A stretch of 57,789 bases of DNA from Paramecium octaurelia (Eukaryota > Ciliophora > Oligohymenophorea > Peniculida > Parameciidae): contig CAJJDP010000119.1 in NCBI GenBank assembly GCA_905182995.1, forward strand, positions 47,410 through 105,198, written 5' to 3'. The translations under genes and the position numbers were made by a program. Under the pieces are notes generated by a model that searched no databases, had not been told where the DNA came from, and saw only the letters and a program-made list of their open reading frames with translations. Of the stretch, positions 1 to 10,984 are shown one piece after another. Within the stretch, counting starts at the first letter, position 1. The number at the start of each line of letters is the position of its first letter.

Positions 1-1233
1 CAAAATTTGGATCTAATTGGATTGCTTTATCATAACAAAGAATTTCATCTTGATATTTACCTTCCAATCCTAAGGAGTAACCTAAAATTTTTAACAAATA
101 ATCCTACCTTTCTTAAAATAACCAATACTATACTAAAGATTAAATTTTAGAGCTTCTTCAATACACACATTTGCTTAAGAATATTGTTTCAAATCATCTA
201 AAGAAAAGCCTATTTTGTAATATACAATGATTACTTTTTCTATACAAAGCATGTAGATGTTAAGGATCATCTCTCAAAACAGTTTCGCATAACTCAATAG
301 CCTATTGAAATTAATTATCTTCCCTTAATGCATAGCCTATTTAAATTAACGTTTCAATTACTTTTTGCAATTAAAATAAAAGTATTTTATGGGTTTTTCC
401 TTAATTCTTGATCCGAATAATCTAATAGATCTCTATACAAGCTATTATTAATCTTTTTCGCTTATTCCCTAATAATTATTCCTTATCCAGGTTAGTTCAT
501 TTCAATTAAAGCAATACCTAATTATATATAATAGAATCAAAATACATTTAAAGAATGTTCCCAAGGATTATTGTTTCTCTGATAATTTTATGTACTAAGT
601 AATTTTTTCATTAGCCTCCTACCATTTCTTCTAATTTAGTAATTAAATTCCTAATATTATTTAAAAAAACTTGAATACCTTAGTAGAGTCCATTTTCATT
701 ATCTTGCTAAATATCTAAACTTTATTATTATCCTTTATCTAAATCCATTGCCTAAATCATTTTTTTTATTCTAACTAATTAAGTTCCTATAAATATTACT
801 TAGATAATATACCAATTTAATTCTACTTCATAATCTCCTCTTAATTGTTTAAATATTGGTACCATTCTTTAATCACTTACAAATTGGCTTTCATTTATTA
901 ATAATCTTATTAGCTTAAACATTCAGATATCTTAATTAATTATGTTTTCATGTTCTCCAATTATTTTGAGAATTCTTCATATTCTCTTTTAACTTTAGCA
1001 AAGGATTTATTCAATTATGTTGCTAAATCAAGTATATTCTAATTGAATTTCGTGATAAAACTTTAAATTTAACCAAATCCTTTTAGATCTTTCTTGCAAT
1101 TAGAATGCTTCTTAGGATCAAATCCACATTATAGACAGAACTGAGGTCTTGAATCCTAACATCTCAAGTTTAAACAAAATCCTTAAATGGTTTCTCCCTC
1201 ATGCTCAATATCTTAACACGTAAACACTTTCAT
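1..1233 (-). CDS. TPR protein, 5' part (partial, left copy)
   Basis: Ciliate-code gene read leftwards and cut by the window edge. The ATG is at 1233-1231. Introns are 787-812, 651-678, 518-545, 337-361, 210-234 and 82-107 (25-28 nt, all GT-AG). Exon lengths (421, 108, 105, 156, 102, 102 nt) keep every intron in phase 1 with no in-frame TGA. The N-terminus (MKVFTCQDIEHEGETI) has a run of Cys and His residues like a zinc-binding domain. A helical, Gln/Lys-rich linker and then TPR-like units follow. TPR domains usually bind proteins; the partner is unknown. The copy matches the right-hand gene but lacks its 29-bp insertion and keeps a GT donor where the other has GC. I infer that this is the healthier copy. 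Confidence 0.8.
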
Positions 1234-1455
1234 TAAATATATTTAATTATAGAATTAAAAATTAAGCCAATTTTTCATTTATACTAATATTTTTATGTAT
1301 TCTATTCATTTACTTTTTAAAAATGATTTTTACGATAGCTTTTATATAATTACATTTCACTTTTAAATTTTAAGTGATAATCTAAATGATACTCTAATCT
1401 ATTATCCCTAAAAACAAACATATGAGAATATACACATCGATCAATTCTGCATAAG
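1..1455. repeat. Left arm of large inverted repeat
   Basis: The first 1.45 kb is the reverse complement of about 4017-5500. The match begins at position 1, pairing with 5500, and fades just after 1453. The arms are highly similar but not identical: the right arm has a 29-bp insertion (4697-4725) and scattered substitutions. The arm carries the 5' part of a TPR gene plus about 220 bp upstream of its start codon. The outer end lies beyond the window edge, so the full arm length is unknown. Confidence 0.95.
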
Positions 1456-2499
1456 GAAATCATTCTATTTGGCTTAGATTAACTAGTTATTATATTTCAT
1501 ACATATATGCATTTTATCTATTGCTTCTTTCCTTGCCTTCTAATTATTTCAGATTATCCCTACACCAACAGTCTAATCAATTTAATTATGCTCAAAAAGC
1601 AATGTTTGGTCCTCATTTTCTTTTTCCTTTTTGAGTAGGCTAAATAATTTATTTAAACTACTATTCTCCCTATATATTATTAAACATATATCAAAAGTTA
1701 AAGCTCAAATCGGACCCAGAGAGAAATTCGTATTTCATCAAATTTAATAAATTTTAATTTATATAGTTCTATTAGAAGTAAAACTTACAATGAATTATTT
1801 TCTTGTAATCTTTAATGATGAAGAAATTTAATGAGATAGATTTTGAGACATAAATATAATTGGGAGAATTCCAATTATTTATTTTTATCATTCTTTTGGT
1901 TTTTTTCAATCTGTTGATTTAATCAATGTTCGCAACAACTTTAATAAATTTTTAGTTTCTTAAATGGAATTTATAAAAATATAAATATCTGACAGAATAG
2001 AGAGTTATATATTGAATTGAATTATAATAAATCCATTAGAGGAATTTATTAATTTAAAGATATTTGAATGTCTCGACTCCTCGAAGAAATCAATTCAAAA
2101 GTGTGAATTAAAATAAGTAATTAGAAAACAAGACTTCAAATATATCAAATTTTAGTGTTGTAGCAACAAAACTGAATGAATATAATAGAATGCACTCCAT
2201 AAGATTGATATGAATAAGAACAAAATGAAAAAAATCATACTACAGCTCAATTTAAAAAATTAGAACCTCATTTTATTAAACAACACAATACACTTTATAA
2301 AATCGATTTAATAATCTGTTCTCCTGATAAATTAGAATACTCTAAAAGTAGCAAATAAACTTCAGAAATTCAAAATAGAAAAAACAACTGATAAGAATGT
2401 TAATACAAAAAAGTAAAAATTGTAAGTAATAGATATATTCAAGAAATTACAAAAAATTGGAAGAAATTATTTAACTTTAGAGTTGTCTATTAACAATAA
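1456..2499. other. Spacer of the inverted repeat, no gene recognised
   Basis: Unique sequence between the arms, very AT-rich. Short ciliate-code open frames occur (for example about 2178-2503) but are no longer than chance predicts and show no motif I recognise. The two TPR copies are transcribed away from this spacer, so it could hold shared upstream signals. No specific promoter element is visible. Confidence 0.5.
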
Positions 2500-3000
2500 A
2501 TGAGTAGACCATCAATCTCAAAACCACCCAATGCAAAGAAACTACAGGTATTTTTTAAACTATAAAGTCAGAATATACTTAATCAATTCTATTATTAGGT
2601 TATTCAGAAAAAGTAAGTAAAAATTCATGAAAGAGGGACACTCAATTATGATAAAATAACTTAAATTATGACATTAAAGTTGTTAAGAATGCTTTCATAA
2701 TAGAGGTTATGTTTTTTTAGATGCAAAAATTATTCAGAAGAATTGAAAATATCAAATTTGCACTAATTTCTTTAAAAAATTTATAGATGGCTATAAAAGA
2801 CTTAAATTTTAAATAATAAGGGGGTATTTGACATTTAGCTGATAGCATAATAAATTTCTAAAGAATTATTATATTATAATAATAAATAAATAAGAAATTT
2901 TTTAAGTTAAAAATTTCAATGGTTAAATTTTTATTTTATACTAAAAATATACTATGTAATTAAGTTTAAAGCATTTCTGTTTACTTTAGAAAATTCCTGA
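2500..3000 (+). CDS. Hypothetical protein in inverted-repeat spacer
   Basis: An ATG at 2500 opens a frame of 166 codons ending in TGA at 2998-3000. The N-terminus (MSRPSISKPPNAKKLQ) is less repetitive than random AT-rich translation. The rest is rich in Lys, Leu, Tyr and Asn. A 20-nt GT-AG segment follows codon 16 and could be an intron. I recognise no domain. The length is within the chance range for this code, so the call rests mainly on how the first residues look. It may be a small real gene, a remnant, or noise. Confidence 0.25.
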
Positions 3001-3140
3001 TCACTAAGAATCAAATGGATTAAGAAGTCATTATATAAAACCGAAAATTTTTCCAATATTCGGAAATTAATGAAAGTTTTTTTATAAATATCACAAATTG
3101 CTGGATTTTTAAAAATAAGCTGGAATTCTCCTTCTAAATA

Positions 3141-3362
3141 TAGGAATACCTTCATTGTTATTAATCAACTTTAATAGAATTGCCTTTTGCAATTATAAAC
3201 AGAGAAGTTGGAGTAAAATTGACTTATTCCTTCCATATGGTAGTTCTTTCTCATGAGAAAGTCAGATTTATAGCTTTGGATACCAACTTGAAGAGGCACC
3301 AAAAAGATTTAAAAAGAGAGTGCCAGCAAATTATTCCTTGTATTTATTTACTTTTTTTATGA
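3141..3362 (+). pseudogene. Possible coding remnant in spacer
   Basis: A ciliate-code frame ends at TGA 3360-3362. Its translation is varied and protein-like (for example SHEKVRFIALDTNL), with codon use such as GTC, ACC and CAC that is uncommon in nearby noncoding DNA. A second protein-like stretch in another frame follows at about 3505-3720 and contains a TGA. Together they look like pieces of a decayed gene. The family is not recognised. Confidence 0.3.
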
Positions 3363-4238
3363 AGGAATATTAGATATTTCTTATTACTTTATAATTCTTT
3401 TCAATATTTTATTATTTCCTATATTTTGTTAATTCTCTCCAAAACATCCAGTCTTGAATTTGTTTATATCAATATTAGATAATTTCAATTCTTCCTCATT
3501 TCAGATTAAAGAGCTTGGATATTTATTAATATATGATCCTTTGAGTTCATCCAGGTTAGCTTCAAAATCATTCTGACTAAAATCCATTAAGGAGGTGAAA
3601 TCAACTTCTCGAACATACAGAAAAGTGTTAAAAGTGAATTAATAGGACCAGGCCTACTTGATCGAAAGTGGAAATTTGGGGATCTCTATCAAATGTTAAA
3701 TGAATATTAAATTATCATAGTGAATAATAATAATTATGATATTGCTTTTAGGATATCAGTATTTAATTTAAGCCTATATCAAATTAATGAAGGAAATGCA
3801 ACTATAACTATAGGTTAGATTCAGTTAATATATACAAATATGATTAAAAAAGGAAGTCATTTATAAAAAACTTCAGCAACTGTGGTCTTTAGATTGCTAA
3901 TAATTGGAAAAGAAAGCAAGTTGACAGTTTGATAATATCATATTAAATCACTTTTAGTTATCTCCACATGAAATTAAATAGAGAAATCATAAATAGAAGT
4001 CAATAGTAAAAATATAGTTATGCAGAATTGATTGATGTGTATATTCTCATATGTTTGTTTTTAGGGATAATAGATTAGAGTATCATTTAGATTATCACTT
4101 AAAATTTAAAAGTGAAATGTAATTATATAAAAGCTATCGTAAAAATCATTTTTAAAAAGTATATGAATAGAATACATAAAAATATTAGTATAAATGAAAA
4201 ATTGGCTTAATTTTTAATTCTATAATTAAATATATTTA

Positions 4239-7200
4239 ATGAAAGTGTTTACGTGTTAAGATATTGAGCATGAGGGAGAAACCATTTAAGGATTTTGTTT
4301 AAACTTGAGATGTTAGGATTCAAGACCTCAGTTCTGTCTATAATGTGGATTTGATCCTAAGAAGCATTCTAATTGCAAGAAAGATCTAAAAGGATTTGGT
4401 TAAATTTAAAGTTTTATCACGAAATTCAATTAGAATATACTTGATTTAGCAACATAATTGAATAAATCCTTTGCTAAAGTTAAAAGAGAATATGAAGAAT
4501 TCTCAAAATAATTGGAGAACATGAAAACATAATTAATTAAGATATCTGAATGTTTAAGCTAATAAGATTATTTATAAATGAAAGCCAATTTGTAAGTGAT
4601 TAAAGAATGGTACCAATATTTAAACAATTAAGAGGAGATTATGAAGTAGAATTAAATTGGTATATTATCTAAGTAATATTTATAGGAACTTAATTATTAT
4701 TATCATCTTGAACTTAAATATCAGAGTTAGAATAAAAAAAATTATTTAGGCAATGGATTTAGATAAAGGATAATAATAAATTTTAGATATTTAGCAAGAT
4801 AATGAAAATGGACTCTACTAAGGTATTCAAGTATTTTTAAATAATATTAGGAATTTAATTACTAAATTAGTAGAAATGGTAGGAGGCTAATGAAAAAATT
4901 ACTTAATACATAAACTTGTCAGAGAAACAACAATCCTTGGGAACATTCTTTAAATGCATTTTGATTCTATTATATATATATAGGTATTACTTTAATTGAA
5001 ATGAACTAACCTGGGTAAGGAATAATTATGAGGGAATAGGCGAAAAAGATTAATAATAGCTTGTATAGAGATCTATTAGATTATTCGGATCAAGAATTAA
5101 GGAAAAACCCATAAAATACTTTAATTTTAATTACAAAAAGTAATTGAAACATTAATTTACATAGGCTATGCATTAAGGGAAGATAAGTAATTTCAATAGG
5201 CTATTGAGTTATGCGAAACTGTTTTGAGAGATGATCCTTAACATCTACATGCTTTGTATAGAAGAAGTAATCATTGTATATTACAAAATAGGCTTTTCTT
5301 TAGATGATTTGAAACAATATTCTTAAGCAAATGTGTGTATTGAAGAAGCTCTAAAATTTAATCTTTAGTATAGTATTGGTTATTTTAAGAAAGGTAGGAT
5401 TATTTGTTAAAAATTTTAGGTTACTCCTTAGGATTGGAAGGTAAATATCAAGATGAAATTCTTTGTTATGATAAAGCAATCCAATTAGATCCAAATTTTG
5501 CGATGGCCATTAATAATAAAGGTTTGTAAAATTCTTAATTGTATTAGGTACTTCCTTACGTAATCTTAACAAATATAACGATGCAATTGCTAGCTATGAT
5601 ATTGCAATCCAATTAGATCCAAATTTTGCGATGGCCTATAATAATAAAGGTTTGTAAAATTCTTGATTGTATTAGGTACTTCCTTACATTATCTTCACAA
5701 ATATAATGATGCAATTGTTTGCTATGATAAAGCAATCCAATTAGATCCAAATTTAGCGATAGCCTATAATAATAAAGGTTTGTTAAATTCTTGATTGTAT
5801 TAGGTACTTCCTTACATTATCTTCACAAATATAATGATGCAATTGTTTGCTATGATAAAGCAATCCAATTAGATCCAAATTTAGCGATAGCCTATAATAA
5901 TAAAGGTTTGTTAAATTCTTGATTGTATTAGGTACTTCCTTACATTATCTTCACAAATATAATGATGCAATTGTTTGCTATGATAAAGCAATCCAATTAG
6001 ATCCAAATTTAGCGATAGCCTATAATAATAAAGGTTTGTTAAATTCTTGATTGTATTAGGTACTTCCTTACATTATCTTCACAAATATAATGATGCAATT
6101 GTTTGCTATGATAAAGCAATCCAATTAGATCCAAATTTAGCGATAGCCTATAATAATAAAGGTTTGTTAAATTCTTGATTGTATTAGGTACTTCCTTACA
6201 TTATCTTCACAAATATAATGATGCAATTGTTTGCTATGATAAAGCAATCCAATTAGATCCAAATTTAGCGATAGCCTATAATAATAAAGGTTTGTTAAAT
6301 TCTTGATTGTATTAGGTACTTCCTTACATTATCTTCACAAATATAATGATGCAATTGTTTGCTATGATAAAGCAATCCAATTAGATCCAAATTTGACGAT
6401 GGCCTATAATAATAAAGGTTTGTAAAATTCTTGATTGTATTAGGTGATTCCTTAAATAATCTTAGCAAATATAAAGATGCAATTGTTTGTCTTGAAAAAG
6501 CAATCCAATTAGATCCAAATTTAGCGATGGCCTATAGTAATAGAGGTTTGTAAAATTCTTGATTGTATTAGGTACTTCCTTACATTATCTTCACAAATAT
6601 AATGATGCAATTTTTAGCTATGATAAAGCAATCAAATTATATCCAAATTTAGAGATGGCCTATAATAATATAGGTTTGTAAAATTCTTGATTGTATTAGG
6701 TTTTTCCTTACATAATCTTAACAAATATAACGATGCAATTGCTAGGTATGATAAAGCAACACAATTAGATCCAAATTTGACGATGGCCTATATTAATAAA
6801 GGTTTGTAAAATTCTTGATTGTATTAGGTACTTCCTTACATAATCTTCACGAATTTAACGATGCAATTGTTTATCTTATTAAAGCAATCCAATTAGATAC
6901 AAATCTTGCGATGGCCTATAATAATAAAGGTTTGTTAAATTCTTGATTGTATTAGGTACTTCCTTATATAATCTCCAAAAATATAACGATGCATTTGTTT
7001 GCTATGATAAAGCAATCCAATTAGATCCAAATTTAGCGATGGCCTATAATAATAAAGGTTTGTAAAATTCTTGATTGTATTAGGTACTTCCTTACATAAT
7101 CTTAACAAATATAACGATGCAATTGCTAGCTATGATATTGCAATCCAATTAGATCCAAATTTTGCGATGGCCTATAATAATAAAGGTTTGTAAAATTCTT

Positions 7201-8746
7201 AATTGTATTAGGTACTTCCTTACATTATCTTAACAAATATAACGATGCAATTGCTAGCTATGATATTGCAATCCAATTAGATCCAAATTTTGCGATGGCC
7301 TATAATAATAAAGGTTTGTAAAATTCTTGATTGTATTAGGTACTTCCTTACATAATCTTAACAAATATAACGATGCAATTGCTAGCTATGATATTGCAAT
7401 CCAATTAGATCCAAATTTTGCGATGGCCTATAATAATAAAGGTTTGTAAAATTCTTGATTTTATTAGGTACTTCCTTACATTATCTTCACAAATATAATG
7501 ATGCAATTGTTTGCTATGATAAAGCAATCCAATTAGATCCAAATTTAGCGATAGCCTATAATAATAAAGGTTTGTTAAATTCTTGATTGTATTAGGTACT
7601 TCCTTACATTATCTTCACAAATATAATGATGCAATTGTTTGCTATGATAAAGCAATCCAATTAGATCCAAATTTAGCGATAGCCTATAATAATAAAGGTT
7701 TGTTAAATTCTTGATTGTATTAGGTACTTCCTTACATTATCTTCACAAATATAATGATGCAATTGTTTGCTATGATAAAGCAATCCAATTAGATCCAAAT
7801 TTAGCGATAGCCTATAATAATAAAGGTTTGTTAAATTCTTGATTGTATTAGGTACTTCCTTACATTATCTTCACAAATATAATGATGCAATTGTTTGCTA
7901 TGATAAAGCAATCCAATTAGATCCAAATTTAGCGATAGCCTATAATAATAAAGGTTTGTTAAATTCTTGATTGTATTAGGTACTTCCTTACATTATCTTC
8001 ACAAATATAATGATGCAATTGTTTGCTATGATAAAGCAATCCAATTAGATCCAAATTTAGCGATAGCCTATAATAATAAAGGTTTGTTAAATTCTTGATT
8101 GTATTAGGTACTTCCTTACATTATCTTCACAAATATAATGATGCAATTGTTTGCTATGATAAAGCAATCCAATTAGATCCAAATTTAGCGATAGCCTATA
8201 ATAATAAAGGTTTGTTAAATTCTTGATTGTATTAGGTACTTCCTTACATTATCTTCACAAATATAATGATGCAATTGTTTGCTATGATAAAGCAATCCAA
8301 TTAGATCCAAATTTAGCGATAGCCTATAATAATATAGGTTTGTAAAATTATTGATTGTATTAGGTTTTTCCTTAAATAATCTTAACGAATATAACGATGC
8401 AATTGTTTGCTATGATAAAGCAATTCAATTAGATTCAAATTTTGCGATGGCCTATAATAATAAAGGTTGTAAAATTCTTAAGTGTATTAGGGACTTCCTT
8501 ACATAATCTTAACAAATATAAAGATGCAATTGTTTGCTATGATAAAGCAATCGAATTAGATCCAACTTATACAAATGCTTATTTTAATAAAGGTTTGTAA
8601 AATTCTTGATTGTATTAGGGGATTTATTATAAGAAATCAAGAATTACTCTTTAGCTCTAAAGACTTATGAACAAGCAATCTTATATTGCCAATACGATTA
8701 GGTGAACTTTAAATGTCTAATTGCTGAATTAAAAAATAAAAAATGA
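4239..8746 (+). CDS. TPR-repeat protein with one-unit-per-exon array
   Basis: Ciliate-code gene. The ATG at 4239 begins MKVFTCQDIEHEGETI, with further Cys/His residues suggesting a zinc-binding N-terminus. Introns are 4660-4685, 4823-4850, 4956-4983 (GC donor), 5140-5164, 5267-5291 and 5394-5419, and then one after each of 25 exons of exactly 102 bp (first 5420-5521, last 8491-8592). The last exon is 8619-8746, with TGA at 8744. Each 102-bp exon encodes a 34-residue TPR unit (AYNNKGTSLHYLHKYNDA, then CYDKAIQLDPN), with Gly, Tyr, Ala and Pro at consensus places. Without the 29-bp insertion at 4697-4725 the product would be about 1223 residues. With it, a TGA at 4709 would stop translation early. 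The array has no TGA or frameshift, so the protein is either cured at the RNA or DNA level or newly disabled. TPR arrays are protein-binding scaffolds; the ligand is unknown. Confidence 0.85.
4697..4725. other. 29-bp insertion in right TPR copy, with in-frame TGA
   Basis: This stretch is absent from the otherwise matching left arm. It lengthens the 108-nt second exon to 137 nt, which shifts the frame and adds TGA at 4709-4711. Part of it resembles the preceding bases (a GAACTTAA-like word occurs twice), so a local duplication is possible. Its length falls in the smallest size class of Paramecium internal eliminated sequences. However, no pair of flanking TAs restores the left-copy sequence exactly, and the ends do not fit the usual consensus well. 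Confidence 0.7.
4956..4983 (+). other. Intron with GC donor
   Basis: The matching intron in the left copy (518-545) begins GTATTTTG. Here the same position reads GCATTTTG, and the 3' end is a normal TAG. All other introns of this gene start with GT. Failure to splice would shift the frame, because the intron is 28 nt. Confidence 0.75.
5420..8592 (+). repeat. 128-bp tandem array: 102-bp TPR exon plus 26-bp intron
   Basis: There are 25 exon units at a strict 128-bp spacing (102 + 26), except the next-to-last intron (8466-8490), which is 25 nt. Units starting 5676, 5804, 5932, 6060 and 6188 appear identical. So do those starting 7468 to 8108, and 8236 differs only near its end. A second type (5548, 7084, 7212, 7340) has a CTTAACAAATATAACG core. 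Introns are as conserved as exons. The remaining units are more divergent and lie between the two homogenised blocks. Confidence 0.95.
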
Positions 8747-10137
8747 ATATTTATAAATTCATTTATACATTTAATTAATTTGAAAAATATTTTTATTGAT
8801 ACTTATTTATTTTTACTATTTTCTGCAAAACAGTCTTGAAAAAGGTGATGATGCTCTTTATGATAGGAAGTTTTCTATTAATCTTTTGCTCATTCTATCA
8901 ATCACATTTTAGATTGCTGCTAGTTTTAATGTATTAACACTTCTACCCAAAATAAGCCTTCATATTTAGATATCAGCATCTTTTCGCCCTCATTTATTAT
9001 TCTCACACAAATGAAAAATGCACTTTATAATTCAAAATCTTGAAAGCTTAGTAAATACTAAATAGTTTCTAGTCTATTTGTGACAAGTTTCCAGAAATTG
9101 ATCTTCAATTCCATCAAATCTAGTCTTTAAATTATTGATTAAGATTAATTTTAAAAACCTTTGGTTGCCATAGAGTGCAGTAATTTTAGTTATTATTTAG
9201 CAATGCTCAATAAAATTGATTTTCTATAAAATATTTATACTCATCATAGTAAATTTGGCTCAAAGATTTTTAGTTTCTTATATTTATTATTAAATCTAAT
9301 TTGAGTTGGCTTTTAATCTCTACTTTCACAATTAATCTTAAATTTAAGTCACAACTAAATTCAACATTTAGAGATAATTACTGTAACCTTTATAATGTTT
9401 GATTAGTCTCGTCATAGTTTGAAGAGTTTCTGAAAATTCATGAAAGGTTTATACATGCAATTTATTTTGAAGAGTTAATTGCTTTATCTGTGAAGGTTTA
9501 ATCAAAAATTTATTTAGATATAATTTTATAGCATAAGTCGGAAGTTGAAGTAATAAAAAAACTTCTTTTATTCAAAAAACTAAACAATCATTCATCATCT
9601 ATTAGTGGATAACACTTAAATCTTTAAATAAATGCATATGGAGACAACTCAATTTTTGATTAAAGAAATAAAATGAATGAAATAAATCTACCATTAGATT
9701 ACTTCAAGAACCCTGTTCTTCATTCCCTAACCAGATGGAGTACAATTTTTAAAGGTGAAAATTGTTAACCTAAATTCAAATGAATTGGTTAATCATAGGA
9801 GGTATTTAGGGCTGAATTTTTCTGTCTTTATCGTTGAATTCAATAATTAGATCTGCTACTATTCATCTTTTTTACAAGTGTTTAAAAAGAATTAATTAAT
9901 CCACTTATTCACATAGAACATTATAAAAGGGATACAGCGGCATTGTAATTTAAAAAATTTAATATATTCCAAACTAAATAAAATCCACAGAATCGCCAAC
10001 ATGGTATTTCGCCTTTTAATACACTTAGGTATTACAGGATTGAGGATTAGATGGTATCAAATACTGGCGAATCCTGAGTTAATTAGGGAAAAGGGTACAA
10101 ACACTATTGAAAAATAATTTTTCTTTATTAGGAATAA
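8747..10137. other. No recognised gene
   Basis: AT-rich DNA downstream of the TPR gene. Frames on both strands are broken by TGA at roughly chance spacing. No domain motif, intron signature or repeat was recognised. Confidence 0.6.
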
Positions 10138-10635
10138 AACAAGGATGAAGATGGGGAAGAAATTTTGACAACAGTACAAAGTTGGATGAACAAAGGAGGG
10201 GAGTACTTAGAAGGAAAGAAGTATCGGAAACTCGATGGGAAAGAATAAAATAGAGAGATAGAGGAATTCTAATTGGGTAAAAAATAAACTAGGAGATATC
10301 TGCAATTAACTTAAATACTAGAATTGAAGGGGGGATAGTTGAAATCTGTCAAAAAATTCCTGTAAAGAGAGTAGTCATAGATCAAGAGTATCCTGTTAAA
10401 GTGGTAAGATAAAGGGCTTTTGCTTACTAACTAGACCCTTGCGGACACAAAGATTAAAGAAACATAAGGTAACATTCAAATCTCTAGATCTTCCAAAAAT
10501 TATTATTGGCACGGATGTTTGAATCTCAAATGGAAATTTAATTAAAATAAATAAATATAGTTGGATTTAATTGAGAAGAGAAAATTTAAAAAATAGTCCA
10601 ACATAATAAAAAAAAAGGTAGATGGATTTAATTGA
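10138..10635 (+). CDS. Unrecognised open frame, possibly coding
   Basis: A ciliate-code frame of 165 codons ends in TGA at 10633. It is rich in Lys, Glu, Gln and Gly (for example NKGGEYLEGKKYRKLDG). Purines dominate the + strand here and GC rises above that of the neighbours. An overlapping frame, open to TGA at 10572, is equally protein-like (KIPVKRVVIDQEYPVKVV), so the correct frame cannot be decided by eye. No start codon context or intron is convincing. It may be an exon of a decayed gene. Confidence 0.3.
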
Positions 10636-10984
10636 ATTAAGAGAAAAATGATATTGGTTTTTTATTAGATCATCTTATTTAATTTATCAGTCATATACTG
10701 ATAAATTGAGTATGTAATTGGTGATAAACTAAAAATATCAAATTTGGCTGCTATCTGATTTTAATAAATTTTCGTCTTTGAAAGAAACTAGGAGAATATA
10801 TAAATAAGATTATTTGTTTTAAATTTGCTTGTAATATATTAATCATATATCTAGATTCAATTATTAGAAATAACTATATGTATTTATGAAGTTGTGCATT
10901 GTGCTCATGTTAAATATACTATCTAATAGTACAAGTAATACTCATATTTACAACAAAAGAGTTATGTAGAAATTATTTTTGATA

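Larger units (their letters stand above)
4017..5500. repeat. Right arm of large inverted repeat
   Basis: Reverse complement of 1-1455. The inner boundary is near 4017. At the outer side, pairing runs to the window edge (position 1 pairs with 5500). Coordinates shift by 29 between the two halves of the arm, which places an insertion or deletion at 4697-4725. The arm ends inside the coding part of the TPR gene, so the duplication copied the 5' half of the gene with its upstream region. Confidence 0.95.

Noticed and set aside
4685..4735. Calling the 29-bp insertion a proven internal eliminated sequence
   Set aside because: No pair of flanking TAs gives back the left-copy sequence exactly, and the ends fit the TAYAGYNR consensus poorly. 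Kept only as a hypothesis.
10005..10080. Possible short inverted repeat (ATCGCC...GGCGAA) as a transposon end
   Set aside because: Arms match only over a few bases with mismatches, and no transposase is adjacent.
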